From Eunapius fragilis (Eukaryota; Porifera; Demospongiae; Spongillida; Spongillidae), in contig OY811975.1 in the NCBI GenBank assembly GCA_963681505.1, positions 7,626,946 through 7,690,945 of the forward strand: a stretch of 64,000 bases of DNA, read 5' to 3'. Position 1 is the stretch's first letter; the number at the start of each line of letters is the position of its first letter. A program made the translations under genes and the position numbers. Below the pieces are notes generated by a model. It saw nothing but the letters and a program-made list of their open reading frames with translations. It was not told the DNA's origin and searched no databases. This document shows, piece by piece, positions 10,812 to 22,332 of this stretch.

Positions 10812-11645
10812 TCAGTCCCCAACTAAATGAGCGGATTGCTGTTTGGCTTTATTACACATTCTGGCAAAATGATTCAAACCATGACAATTGAGACATTTTT
10901 GTCCGTATGCTTGGCACTGCCTAGGTTTATGGGACCGTCCACATCGGGAACAAGGGTGTGGACTCCCACTAAATGGCTTTGCCCCTGGCCCATCCTTACT
11001 TCTTTTCTCGCCAATGCTACCACTAGGCCGCCGTGAGTTAACAGCTGCTACCCCTTCTTGTGCTTCTAGAGGCTTTGTAAACCCAGGCTGAGGCTCAAGC
11101 CTCGTACCCATCTGCTGTAAATCTACAGTGGTTGATTCTATCACTTGGCACATCTGAACTGCCTTTTCTAGGTCTAGTTTGTTTGTCTCAAACATCCTTT
11201 GCATTCTTTCACTATCTACGCCCCTTATTAGCATGTGCAACATCAAATCATCTCTGAGGGCCCCAAATTGGCAGTCTCTGGACTGCTTCCTTAGCTCAAG
11301 CACAAATTGATCAACACTTTTCCCATCTTGTTTAAGTTGGAAGAATTTATCCCTCAGTACATGCTTACTAGTCCTGGGCCCACACAACCCATCTAGCTTC
11401 CCCGACATGACACTCCACTTATACTACGGTCTTCATTCACCCTTTGCAAACTGCATTGTTTCATAAAGGTCATTCACTCGCTGCCCCACGATGCGGAGAA
11501 AGATAGCCAGCTTTGTCAGCTCTGCCTCCTTGTCCTTCCCAACTGCGACTAGGAATTGCTCAAACTCCCATTTGAACCGCTTCCATTGTTTGTTCAGGTC
11601 TCCCACACCAATAGGTCCCCGGTCCGGTGCTAAATACTTCTCCAT
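10812..11645 (-). pseudogene. Gypsy-1 gag with two zinc knuckles
   Basis: Two minus frames, 11645-11433 and 11408-10812, together make a gag-like protein. The N-terminal part includes WKRFKWEFEQFLVAVG, and the middle QDGKSVDQFVLELR, both typical of Gypsy capsid. Two zinc knuckles follow: CSRCGRSHKPRQC (CX2CX3HX4C) and CLNCHGLNHFARMC (CX2CX4HX4C). A frameshift or stop near 11410-11433 separates the frames. Its start lies just inside the right terminal repeat. Confidence 0.75.
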
Positions 11646-11660
11646 TTTATCCGGATCACC

Positions 11661-11701
11661 TGACGGACCACGTGCGCTCTATGTAACCACACCCATAAAC
11701 A
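11661..11701 (-). repeat. 41-bp terminal repeat of Gypsy-1 (5' side)
   Basis: Matches 3003-3043 with one A/G difference. Gag begins about 15 bp further in. No clear primer-binding site starting TGG follows it, so either the 5' boundary is damaged or these are remnants of longer LTRs. Confidence 0.5.
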
Positions 11702-11775
11702 GCTGAACACCAAACATACATACAATCTTACAGCAGTCTGCAGAGTGATATATCGTGCAAAGTGCATGCATGTGT

Positions 11776-11898
11776 CGTCAATTTTTAATGAGGCTATTCA
11801 CACACACTCGTAATAGTACACACCACAATCTAATGAATCGAGATACATGCGCATCATACAGATATATTTAATAGTCACGTGATAATAACCACATTACA
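11776..11898 (-). repeat. Gypsy-2 3' LTR
   Basis: On the minus strand it starts TGTAATGTGGTTATTATC right after the polypurine tract and matches 21188-21300 over about 110 bp with a few substitutions. The far end, near 11776, is less certain because the partner LTR carries a MITE there and the terminal CA has decayed. No target-site duplication was found. Confidence 0.7.
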
Positions 11899-11907
11899 CC
11901 TCCCCTC

Positions 11908-13300
11908 CTAGAATCGAAGTGGAGGTCTGATAGTTGTTCCAGTTCTAGTGCATGTCATGATAGGGTTCCTGGGTGGTACCTGACGTACAGGTTCTGTTTC
12001 ATCAGGTTCAGAAAGCTGGTCCTCATCAGGTTCAGAAGGCTGGTCCTCAGTTGAGGCCTCAGCAGCATCCTCGAGTGAAGGGATTGATGTGAGGTAGGAT
12101 CTGTTCCTTCTCAACTGTCCTGCAGGGATTTGCACTAAATATGATCTCGGTGTGGAGGTGGGTGCTGTGACAGTGCCTGGTATCTTGTCCCCATCTTTTG
12201 ATACCCATACATCTGTACCATCCTCCAATGGTGTATTATAACGTGTCTGGTGCCGCTGGTCATAATAGAATTTCTGCTTCTCTATCAGACACCTGTTTTT
12301 CACCTTGAACTCCTTTAGGTAGGGCCATCCTGGAATAAGGACTGTGTTTGTCTGTGGGATTGTGCTTCGAAGTTTTCTCCCGATCAACAGTTCAGATGGA
12401 GAGAAATTACACCAAGGCATTGGGGTGGCATTGTAGCTCAGGACTGCTAAAAAGGGATCTTCGGATTGTCCAAGAAGTCGTTTAGCTGTTTGAACTGCAC
12501 GTTCTGCCTCTCCATTGCTTTGAGGATAATGAAGACTGCTAGTCACATGCACGAACTCATACGCCTGGCTAAATTGTTTTATCTCATGTGACTGGTATTG
12601 TGGGCCATTGTCACTTATCAACAACTCTGGAATTCCATGTCTAGAAAATACAGCCTTCATAATGCTGATAACTGCTGATGTAGTTGTTGCTGTTGACTTG
12701 ATTACTTCGAGGAATCTGGAGAAATAATCAGACAATGTAAGAGTGTCCTTTGAACTCAAAAAGATCTGACCCGACCTTTTGCCAGGGATAGTCCGGAAGT
12801 TGGGACACAATCATGGGCTCTTTATGAGGAGTTGTGGTTCTAGCACAGATACGACAGTGTTTCACTAAGGACTCAATTTCTTTAGAAACACCAGGCCACC
12901 AAACGGATTGCTGCAGCCTCAGTTTACATCTTTGAATTCCACGGTGCCCACTATGAATTTTGTCAAGTGTTTCTTTACGGCACGCCCATGGAACAATGAT
13001 GCGACTCCCAAACAATACCAGACCATCTTGTATTGTCAACAATCCTCTGTGTACCCAGTACGGCTTGGTACCATCCGATACGCAGTGTTTCTCAGGCCAG
13101 CCAAACCGGCAATACTTCATGATTTGTACACACTCTGGATCAGAGGCTTGAAACAAACGATAGGTCTGCAGCTTGCCTTCTGTTGTTGGTAAGCATTTGG
13201 TCACATTTGACACAAACCCTTCTACCTCATCTTGAAGTGCATTCGAGTCAGCATCTGGTAATGTCGTTGGTGCACGTGAGAGAGTGTCTGCAGTATACAA
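11908..13300 (-). pseudogene. Gypsy-2 integrase and C-terminal tail
   Basis: Two frames overlap at 12728-12810, separated by a frameshift. The upstream frame (13300-12728) has the end of the RNase H region (TADTLSRAPT) and the HHCC zinc domain (GHRGIQRCKLRLQQSVWWPG, then CRICART). SDLFEF holds the first catalytic Asp. The downstream frame has LISDNGPQY (second Asp) and PQSNGEAERAVQ (Glu), completing the DDE set. The tail is acidic (repeated SEPDE/Q) and ends with a basic TCTRTGTTIRPP segment just before the polypurine tract. Confidence 0.8.
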
Positions 13301-13327
13301 GAGTTTCCCTGGAACGTGGATAATGCT

Positions 13328-14040
13328 TTAGTCGAAACGCATCAGACAAAGCCGAAAACGAAGAACTCGGGGTGGGAGGTTGTCAAGATGTGTTGAACTC
13401 AAGAGTGGCACTAGGGGTTTATGGTCCGTCTCAATGCATAATCGTTTCCCAACTAAGTAATCTCTAAATCTTTCACATGAGCATGTGGCCACAAGTGCTT
13501 CTTTCTCAATCTGTACGTATCTCACTTCGGTTGATGACATAGAACGAGAAGCAAACGCTACTGGCTTCCATGCATTGGCTTCCATCTGTAGAAGGACAGC
13601 TCCGAGATCATGTGAAGAGGCATCCGCACTTTGGTCTCGTTTGCAAGATTGTAAAATGCAAGTACAACTGGTTTGGTCAGTTCTGTTTTGATATATGTAA
13701 ACGATTCAACTTGGTCAGGTCCCCAACACCAGCACCGTTTTGTACTACATGTAAGTAGCTTTCGTAATGGTTGGCTCAACTCTGTCAGATTTGGTGTAAA
13801 CTTCCCAAGTTGAGTCACCATTCCCATGAAACGTCTTAGATCAAAGATGTTTTCTGGTGGAGGCATATCTTTGATGGCCGCAGTCTTCTCAGGATCAGGT
13901 GAAACACCAGAACTGTCAACAACATGGCCCAGAAAGGTAATTTTACGTTTGGAGAATAAGCATTTCTCCTTGTTCAATGTTAGACCGGCAGATTGTATAC
14001 GACTAAGTGTTGTAAGTAGCCTCTTGTCATGTTCATCTTG
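13328..14040 (-). pseudogene. Gypsy-2 RT palm/connection and RNase H
   Basis: Frame 14043-13558 begins right after the YxDD box with QDEHDKRLLTTLSRIQSAG and continues with LNKEKC and ITFLGHVVDSSGV, the RT thumb/connection sequence. Frame 13585-13328 gives RNase H (FASRSMSSTEVRY, EKEALVA, ETDHKPLVPLL). A frameshift separates them near 13580. Its 5' neighbour in the intact element is the RT segment at 15336-14917, now separated by the 14041-14916 insertion. Confidence 0.75.
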
Positions 14041-14916
14041 CATGGGATTTGTGTCTTCTCCGTCCGCCCTTTCCCAGACATATTTTCTTGGGCATACGCT
14101 TATTCTTGCACCCTCCCGGTTCCATTTCCTGCTTGCCCTATTGCCTCACCCGTTGGCAGGTAACACACGTCCTCCCCGGCGGCAGAAAACACGGCGGCAG
14201 AAAACACCCTTTCCTCCTCCCTGGTGGAAGGATTCTCTCCTCCCAGGTGGCAGGTAACAGACTGGGGCCATCACTGCAGCTAACTGTGGCCTACTCCGAC
14301 AACTGTATAGTCTGGGGCCTTCACCGTGGCATTGACGCCTATACTCCCTCAGACCCGACCCGTGTCTCCACTCTCTCTGTTCTTCTCATCTTCACCGATG
14401 ACCAGATCGCTCCGTCCGCATCGCTCACCCGTTGGCATGTAACACACGTCCTCCCCGGCGGCAGAAAACACGGCAGGCGTTCTGTCCTCCCCGGCAGTAA
14501 GCACGCTCTGTCCTCCCCGGCAGCAGGCACACTCTGTCCTCCCCAGTGGCAGGCACACATTAGCTGTCCTCCATGGCAGCAGGCCCACTCACTTCTCCGC
14601 AGCAGCAGGCACTCCATCCTCTCCAGCGGCAGGCGTTCTGTCCTCCCCGGCGGCAGGCACACTCTGTCCTCCCCGGCGGAAGGCACTATTGGGCCGCACG
14701 CCTGTTTCGACGTCGGACTATGTCCACGATGTCATGGCAATCCAGGTAGCAATGGCTTTGTCAGGGTGGCGGTGGTAGGTACCTTCACCTCCTTCTCTTT
14801 TCCTCCTCTTTCGAGGTTCAAGGACCCGCCGCATGCTACACCGCTGCCACCATGTAGGATTAGGTCTTGACTGATCGTAATCACGCGCACCGCATGTGAC
14901 AATACAATACACTACA
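14041..14916. mobile_element. Insertion in Gypsy-2 RT: 64-bp LTR, primer site and minisatellite
   Basis: It interrupts RT just after CQMDDTL. On the minus strand its right end reads TGTAGTGTATTG…TCCTACA (14916-14853, 64 bp) followed at once by TGGTGGCAGCGG, which is how an LTR and primer-binding site look; Gypsy-2 has the same 12-mer after its own 5' LTR. The interior is GC-rich minisatellite. No second LTR is seen at the left edge (about 14041), so this is an incomplete TRIM-like or truncated element. Confidence 0.5.
14155..14700. repeat. GC-rich minisatellite, GGCGGCAGGCACACTCTGTCCTCC-like
   Basis: About a dozen imperfect copies of a 20-30 bp unit built from CCTCCCCGGC, GGCAGGCACAC and TCTGTC. 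Open frames across it on both strands are by-products of a repeat whose length is not disturbed by stops, not evidence of a gene. Confidence 0.7.
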
Positions 14917-15336
14917 CAGAGTATCATCCATCTGACAAACTATGCCGTCCAAGGCACTTAGTACCTTGTTCATAACCTTCTGAAAGTGTTCAGGGGCGCT
15001 TGCAATGCCGAATGGGAGTTTATTGAAGCAATTCCACCCGAATGGTGTAATGAACGTTGTTAGGAGTCGTGACTCCTCGCTCAATGGCATTTGCCAAAAT
15101 CCACTATTGGCATCAAGTTTGGAAAACACCTGTGCTCCAGAGAGTGATGTTAAGGTAACATCCACCTTTGGAAGAGGGTGAACTTCGTGCAGGATACACT
15201 CATTCAGTGGTCTGAGATCTACACTGATCCTTAGACTATCCGTTTTTTTAGGCACAGCAACCATGGCAGCACACCATTCCGTAGGCGCGTCGACTTGGGA
15301 GATAAAACCAGACGATTCCATTTTGGTAAGCTCCAC
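14917..15336 (-). pseudogene. Gypsy-2 RT fingers/palm segment
   Basis: The minus frame reads ELTKMESSGFISQVDAPTEW, then VAVPKKTDSLRISVDLRPLN, LDANSGFWQMPL (first catalytic Asp), TTFITPFGWNCFNKLPFG, and CQMDDTL (the YxDD-type box, here QMDD). It stops where the 14041-14916 insertion begins and starts where the 15339-19559 insertion ends. Clean RT motifs show the parent element was functional before these hits. Confidence 0.8.
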
Positions 15337-16439
15337 ACTTAAAAAAAAGTGTTACCGCAACACACTTCAGGGTGTTCGTACGCATGTTTAAAAATAACAC
15401 CCCCCTGGGGGTGTAGTCGTAACCGCTCAGGAGTGTTACGGCCAACACCCCTGAAGTGTAGCCAGTACACTCTATTGGGTGTTGACAGAGGTAACAATAT
15501 CTCGTATATTACCGTAAATTGATGGTCCCAATAATTAACTATACAACAACACGTTCAATTGATTTTAATAAAATGGTGATAAACAAATACAACATAAAAA
15601 GAACACACAGAAAAGTAGATGTCTTTGCACGCTATAACGATCGAGCAGCTTGTCTCTCTGGTTCTGACACTAGAAAATCAAGAAAACCAATAGAGGACAG
15701 GTTCACTACGAGACATCTCTGATCTTAAATCTTGCGTGCATGCAGCCATCACGCTCGCGAAGCAGAGGAGACCATTCTGTAACAATAACAATGTCAGCCG
15801 TACTAATCGTGAAGCTTACCTCGAAAGGCTTGGTAGGGCATGTCCTTTTAATCCTATGAACTCTGTAAAATAAGATGGGGCGGGGCGTATTAGTAACTTA
15901 CACGTTTCCTTACGCAGTGGCCCATATAGTGCGGTAGCGTACGCTGTAGTAGTCGGGTAGCACGGTAGTAAAAATTTTCTTTGCGTATATTATATTTGGC
16001 AGTCTACAGAGAAGTGGAGTTATTCAGGCATTCAGAACTCCTACACTAGCATACTCACCACGAAAGAATCGACACACTCTCTCCAAAGCGTTCAACTTTT
16101 TTTATGCTCGAACGAGGCATCGCTAAATGTGGTAAGAAAACAACAGGGTATAAACCAAGCCAAAAAAAATACAATGCAAACATACCTTTCACAAACAGCG
16201 CCATTAAAAGGGTCACGAACGTACGCGTGCTATTAAGGGTCACGCATGCGCAATGAAACAGACACAGCCAGATGAATGAGATGATATCCAGCTCAATGTT
16301 TTTTATCATTAAAAATAAGCCAAACCCACAACATGGATTTAGATAAAAAGTTGATCCAATTATTACAACATGCTGGTGCCAAGCTCTAGGAGGGTACGCT
16401 GCATGAAGGGAGCATCCCTGTGAGATGGGGAGGAGGAAG

Positions 16440-18540
16440 AAGTCACTCAATCACGCCAATGCAGTCACTTAACCAGTTCACCTACATAACCACACCCACA
16501 GTCTCCTAACCAGTGATGCCCACACATACTGACCAGCATGCCCACACATACGAACAAGTCACACTACCACCCTAACCAGTACACGTCTCCAGTGGACTTC
16601 AGTGATTGGTTCCTCCCTCTGTCGTGGGAGTTGAAGTGGAGGAGGAGGAGGGGACACCCTGGGAGGTGGTCATAGTTGTCATTGTCTAGACTGGGAGATC
16701 TTGGACGCATGAAGAAAGCCACGCCCCCAGATGCCCTGCATGACAAAAGGCTCACAGAGGGGGGCATGGTCAAGTGGTGACAGTGGAGGGGGTATGCTCA
16801 GGTATGAGGAGGGATTGTTGGTGTAATCCTTCAGCCATCAACCTGAGGGTTTCACAGTTGACCACCTAGGGAGGAGGGAATCTCTTCCAAACAGGCACCA
16901 ATTGCTTTTCAGAGGTGGAGGTGAGGGGTACACGGTTTTCCACGTGGGTCGTGATGTTACAGGAGGTTCCTAGACTTCGCTGGTACACCTAGACCATAGG
17001 GCATTGCAAGGCAGCTGACTTGGAACTTATGGGCCTGAGGTTAGGAGGTGGCCAACACCTGTTCTCCTTGAGTGAGGGAGGGGGTGGAGGTGACGGTGAC
17101 TTGAGGTTTATCAGGTCATGTATCTCGCTCACATGTGCCAAAGATGATTTAACCCCATCCACACCAACTCCCTCCATATGCAATTGGGGATAGGGATCCT
17201 TGGTCTTGGAGGGGATGACCTCCGCAGCATGAATCCCTGTGGAGGGAGCGTTGAGATGTCCACTCAACCACACCTATACAGTCTTCTAACCAGTTCAACA
17301 ACACAAATACACCCACAGTCCAATAACCAATATGCCCACACAACCACATAATCTCTATGGAGACCATGTCACATGATCTCTTCCATGGCAACCTTTAGTG
17401 ATGAATAGGGTGACAGTCTTCTGTACATGTGAAAATGAAACCCTACCCAGCTATTGACTCAACTTTCAATGAGATCACACCCATCACATGATCTCCATGG
17501 AGACCCACACATCCGAATCACTTGATTCCCCCATGGAAACCTTCAGCATTGCCATGACAATGATTTTTAACCCTGTACAAGAGTCACTAAAAATGTGTCC
17601 AAACTCTGTCACTGGTAGCCTACCCTTAAAGCAGGTGGGTAGCATTCGATTTCATCCAGCATATTTCATGACCCCCGCTGCATGAAGGGGGCATCCCCAT
17701 GAGATGGGGAGGAGAAAGATGTGTTGAGACACTCAACCACGCCCATACAGCTACTTAACCAGTTCACCTACACAACCACACCCACAGTCTCCCAACAAAT
17801 ATGCCCACACATACTAACAAGCATACCCACACATACTAACAAGTCGACCCACACTACCACCCTAACCAGTACACCCTCATAAATTGTACCTCTAGTTGCA
17901 GTACTAAGAATTAATTTAATTAATGGAAACATTTTTTTATTTACAGTTTAGTGGCACCAGCCCCAACCCTTCCCTGTGGTACAGTCCCTGCACTCTCCTA
18001 CAGCATACAACCCCACCCTTAAGATGGTGGGTGAGGCCTTGTATGTCTCCAGTGGACTCAGTAATTGGTTCCTCCATCTGTCGTGGAAGGTGAAGTGGAG
18101 GAGTCCTCATGATACCCTGGGACGTGGTCATAGTTGTCATTGTCTAGACTGTGAGATCTTGGATGCATGAAGAAAGCCACGCCCCTAGATGTCCTGCATG
18201 AAGAAAGGCTCTTATTCCCCCACAACCACATGATCTCCATAGAGACCATACACGTCTAAGTCACATGATCCCCTCCATGGCTACCTTTAGTGAAGAATAG
18301 GGTGACCGTCTTCTGTACACGTGAAAATGAGACCCTACCCAGCTATTGACTCACCTTTCAATGAGATCACACCCATCACATGATCTCCATGGAGACACAC
18401 ACATGATTCCCCCGTGGCAACCTTCAGCATTGCCATGACAACAATTTTTAACCCTGTACAAGAGTCGCTAAAAAATGTGTCCAAACTCTGTCACTGGTAG
18501 CTTACCCTTAAAGCAGGTGGGTAGCATTCGAGCATACTTC
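16440..18540. repeat. Segmental duplication inside the TTAA element
   Basis: Two block types are each present twice in the same orientation. One (near 16453-16745 and 17738-18190) contains CCAGTTCACCTACA, 'tccagtggactt' and 'GTCTAGACTG'. The other (about 17405-17650 and 18296-18535) contains GGGTGAC.GTCTTCTGTACA and 'CACATGATCTCCATGGAGAC'. Similarity is high but not perfect. No coding content was recognised in these blocks. Confidence 0.65.
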
Positions 18541-18626
18541 ATGTTTGTCTTCAGTAGACAAATGTAGCTGCATAACTGTTAGCATACACCCATGTTACGC
18601 TGACTGGTAAAATAATTTGAGGCCTA

Positions 18627-18815
<189 letters not shown>

Positions 18816-19578
18816 TCAAGCATTGGCATATAAAAATACTTGTGTCTGACAATGTATTAAGTATATGTTCCCATGTCATTTTACTAGAGTGTGGTTTAAA
18901 CAGAATCCAGATGGATTTTAATACACCGTTACTGCCCAAGCCTAGCTACTTAACATTCACTCTCAATACAAAGCGATATGCAGGATAATAAACAAGCTTG
19001 CATGCTGCATATTAAGCTATGATATACGCAAGTATCGGTCACCTTTGTATAAACACCACGCGCGGCACATACTGCAGGCAAGACTTCATAAATACAGCGA
19101 GGCTTTATATTTCACGTTGACAAAGCGAAGTTAAACATGCATGTATACAAACGCATTAGCTTCACGACATAGTTTACAAATCCATACCGACGAACGCCCG
19201 CGTGCCAAGGCCAGCGTATGTTAGACGTTTAGTACTCGTAAGTTGTGTGCGTGCATACCGTTAAGATTTTATAAGTCCAGATCGGCTGTCATATGTCATC
19301 ACGCAAACAACGCCCTCAATCCGTCAAAAGGTAATTATAAAAAAGGCTGGGAACCCCATATACTGGGGTGTAATGCGGTTATGATAGCACACCTTTATAA
19401 TGTCTTAACACCCCATTATTGGTGGGGTACGTTGCTAACACCCTACCATACTTTGCCAACACTCATAGATGAAAGCAGAACACCCTTGTGTGTTACCAAA
19501 ACACCCCCTGGGCTGTAACACCTCTGAGCTCTAACACCCTTCGGGCCTTTTTTTTTTAATCAGTGCAATTTAACTATC

Positions 19579-20187
19579 TCAAAATAGGGAATAGGATGTT
19601 TCTAGCTGTGTAGACGCAATGGCATGGGGAGTTGCATTTGGTTTCAACTTAATGTGATATGGTTCATCATAATTATCAAGCCCACTGAAGAGGTTTGGGA
19701 ACTGTCGGTAAATGTTTGTGCTATAGGCGTCAATACTGTTAATTCTGGACAGTAGTTGCAGGGACTGGATTGCAGGAAGCCCTAGTAGGTTCCCCTTCAG
19801 TCCTTTTATTACGTACACTGGTTGATGGCAAACACGACCAGAGTATTTGAGCTCCATTTGGAGAACTCCAAGAATATGTAAGGGTTCTGCGGAAGGTCCG
19901 TACAATGTTTTAGCGCATTTCCTCAGGAGTTGTGTTTTCCCCAAAGACTCATACGTTGATTCTGAAATTGCTGTGGCTTCTGCTCCTGTATCAATCTTGA
20001 ATCTCAGAAGTTTGCCATGTGAGACGATATCAACTGTCCACGTACTTGTTCCTTCATTACCTAGAGTCCCAAGGAATACTGGACCAGCCAGTTGCACATC
20101 GTCTTCGAAGCCAGGTCTGATAGGGCCAGCACTTCTCTGGAGCGACAATGAGCACTGAAGTGCCCTAGTTTGCCACAAGAGTGGCAA
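19579..20187 (-). pseudogene. Gypsy-2 aspartic protease and linker to RT
   Basis: Frame with VDIVSHGKLLRFKIDTGAEA: KIDTGAEATAIS is the retropepsin active site with an intact DTG. GNLLGLPAIQSLQLL follows, matching the conserved LLG(L)P/D segment near the protease C-terminus, and YRQFPNLFSGLDNYDEPYHI is the linker preceding RT. The frame breaks near 19590, close to the TTAA insertion. Upstream it joins the zinc-knuckle part of gag through a frameshift. Confidence 0.8.
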
Positions 20188-20930
20188 GCTACATGTCTAG
20201 CAGGACAGTTTTCTCGAGTATGAGGACCTCGACCACAGTTTCCGCACCTGGTTCTGCCTATTGGGCAAATTCACTGTACTGTGTGTATTTGGGCCTCTTA
20301 CTTGTTCTCTCCGCTGCTGTCCAACCACGTCTACATCAGTTGTCCCCGGTACTTTCAAGTCACTTCTTAATGACTGCTGTTGTTCTTGAACAGCTTCTTT
20401 CTGTCGTGCTGCCCTCTTTGCCTTTGCCTTTTCCAAGGTAAGTTCAGGATCTAGCTGCAGGTGTTCGGAGAGTGCACAGTCAAGTAGCCCCACCACAAGT
20501 CGGTCGCGTATCATTTCGTCCTTCATTGCCCCGTATTCACGGTTCTCGGCGAGGCTGTAAAGTTCTGAGATGTACTGTTCTACAGACTTTCCGTCTCTTT
20601 GCGCACGCCGGTTAAAGCGCGCTCTTTCAAATTCTTTCGAACTTTGAAAAAGTCGTTAAATTTTTTTAACACGGCAACATAACTTCCCCTTTCATCAGCT
20701 GTTACGTTCATAGAAGAAAGAACATTCTCTGCCTCTTCCCGGAGGCAGTACAAGAGGGTGCATACTTGCCTTTCCCCCGACTCCCCCGACAGTCCAGAAG
20801 CCACGCAAAACTGCTCAAAATGACGTCTCCATTTCTCCCACTCGTCCGGAGTCTTGAAATCAAACGGCTTAGGCGGTTCTAGGCGAATGTTAGCCATCAC
20901 TGTCCGCCGCTGCCACCATGTAAATTTCAT
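20130..20930 (-). pseudogene. Gypsy-2 gag with two zinc knuckles
   Basis: Frame 20930-20580 starts next to the primer site; MANIRLEPPKPFDF and WEKWRRHFEQFCVASGL are typical Gypsy capsid sequence. Frame 20526-20197 continues (RDRLVVGLLDCALSEHLQL, LTLEKAKAK). A third frame over about 20250-20130 has two knuckles, CGNCGRGPHTRENC and CHSCGKLGHFSAHC (both CX2CX4HX4C). Two frameshifts break the gene. The MITE at 20928-21187 touches its 5' edge. Confidence 0.8.
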
Positions 20931-21187
20931 AGGGGGCCCCAGGGGGCCATGGCACCCTCCCCTCCCCTGGATATGGCACCCCCCAACCCCTATAAGTAAT
21001 TTTTACTGTAGCGTTGCAATATGATTACTACATGTAACTATGTGTAAAATAGCTACTAACACTCATCTGAGCGTACCAATAGTGATTAACAAATGACTAC
21101 GATTGCAAAATCGATAATGCCCCTCTCCCTATGGCGCCCTTCGTGGGGTTGGCCCCTCCCCTCGGTAAGCGCTGGGGCCGCCTATGG
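20928..21187. repeat. MITE with CATAGG-GGCCCCAG inverted ends, inside Gypsy-2 5' LTR
   Basis: Starts CATAGGGGGCCCCAG and ends CTGGGGCCGCCTATG, a 15-bp terminal inverted repeat with one mismatch; 260 bp, no coding capacity. It separates the main LTR body (21188-21300) from the LTR's terminal AATTTACA and primer site. A related copy starts at 38301 and a 33-bp terminal piece is in the hairpin loop at about 36618-36650. No clear target duplication. Confidence 0.65.
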
Positions 21188-21300
21188 TAATGAGTCTATT
21201 CACACACACTCGTAATAGTACACACCACAATCCAATGAATCGAGATTCATGCGCATCATACAGATATATTTAATTGTCACGTGATAATAACCACACTACA
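21188..21300 (-). repeat. Gypsy-2 5' LTR (main part)
   Basis: Minus-strand start TGTAGTGTGGTTATTATC; matches 11788-11898 closely. Its 3' end (on the element's strand) is displaced by the MITE at 20928-21187, after which AATTTACA and the TGGTGGCAGCGG primer-type site follow. From 21301 to about 21700 there is low-similarity repeat sequence related to 36310-36450 and no gene. Confidence 0.75.
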
Positions 21301-21739
21301 TAATTTGCGCCAATAATTCACTCACCTGCCTCCCACATAAATCATTGGCGCGGAATCGAGCGGGAAACCTCCGTAACAGAAGTTAAAATTAAAGAACAGA
21401 AGAATTAACGCTCTTCTATGCAGATACGATGGATTTGAAATATATGAAGTATCGTACATCGTAACTTCGATACCTGCAACTTAGATATAATTATCTTCTA
21501 ATTGGAAAGTTGGTGGCATATCGGATTGCAAGGCAAATAATCCAATAAGGATGTATTAAAAAGGGAAAATGTATATTTTGCGAGCTACATTTCAGAGTTG
21601 CGCATGTGCATTGGAACCCTCTCCTTGATGATCAGCTCTCATGTCACGGAGAAAAAAGCGGTAGACAGGATCGGAAGGCAATATTTAATAGTCCTATGTT
21701 TAGTACTTCATATTTGATTGGTTGTCTGTATTTCTTTTT

Positions 21740-22281
21740 GCATACAGGAGTGAGTACCCCCACGGCACTACTGCGAGTGCCACCAGTTCAGCTCATGTTT
21801 GGTCATCCAATGTGTTCCCATATTTGACCTCTTAAGACCACATATTGCAGCATCGGTGTCGAAGAAACAAGAGTACCAAAAGCAGTCTCATGAAAATGGG
21901 AAGATCCCGAATCAGTTTTCGAACCTGTACATAAAGTTGTGGGAATTTATTTTATGAGGTTTCAACAAAGGTGGCATTATCGTGAAGAGACACAAACATC
22001 AGTAATGAGTTAGAGTGGAGCTAACTACAGTCCTACAGAATACTGGCCCAGCCACGTCTCCTGAATGGGATGATGCAGGGGAACGTGAAGTAGTAGAGGA
22101 TAATGTGGCTGAAAGCGAACTGGAGGGGGAGAACATAGCAATTGGAGAGGAGGTGGAAAGAGATTTGGAGGAGGAGAACGAAGCAACAAGAAACAGGAAT
22201 GAGCAGCCTGAGCCTGATGAGACAAAGGAAGTCAAGGATTGTTACCCAAGAAGAAATAGGAGACCTCCTGATTATTATTAG
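21740..22281 (+). pseudogene. Gypsy-3 polyprotein tail, plus strand
   Basis: A short plus frame near 21750-21830 reads GVSTPTALLRVPPVQLMFG, the integrase segment S(P)..LmFGr. Frame 22015-22281 is strongly acidic (EREVVEDNVAESELEGE) and ends RRNRRPPDYY before TAG, a typical Gypsy polyprotein C-terminus. The matching integrase core lies immediately downstream on the opposite strand (22333-22750), so the two pieces are inverted relative to each other. Confidence 0.6.
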
Positions 22282-22332
22282 TGAGGAAGTATTGCAATAA
22301 TGTACATTTTAATTCACTCCTCCGTCAGTTCC

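Larger units (their letters stand above)
3003..11701 (-). mobile_element. Gypsy-1: decayed Ty3/Gypsy retrotransposon split by a 5.3-kb insert
   Basis: Read on the minus strand the order is gag (11645-10812), protease (10772-10281), reverse transcriptase and RNase H (10174-9083), integrase zinc-binding region (8917-8628), then, after the insert 3341-8615, the polyprotein tail (3328-3097). Near-identical 41-bp repeats, starting TG and ending CA on the minus strand, lie at 3003-3043 and 11661-11701. The left one is preceded by a G-rich polypurine tract. Several frameshifts and stops make it non-functional. The integrase catalytic core is missing even after mentally removing the insert. Confidence 0.8.

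Noticed and set aside
14049..14870. 273-codon plus-strand open frame
   Set aside because: It runs through the GC-rich minisatellite and LTR-like end inserted in Gypsy-2 RT; the amino acid repetition follows the DNA unit and no homology is apparent.
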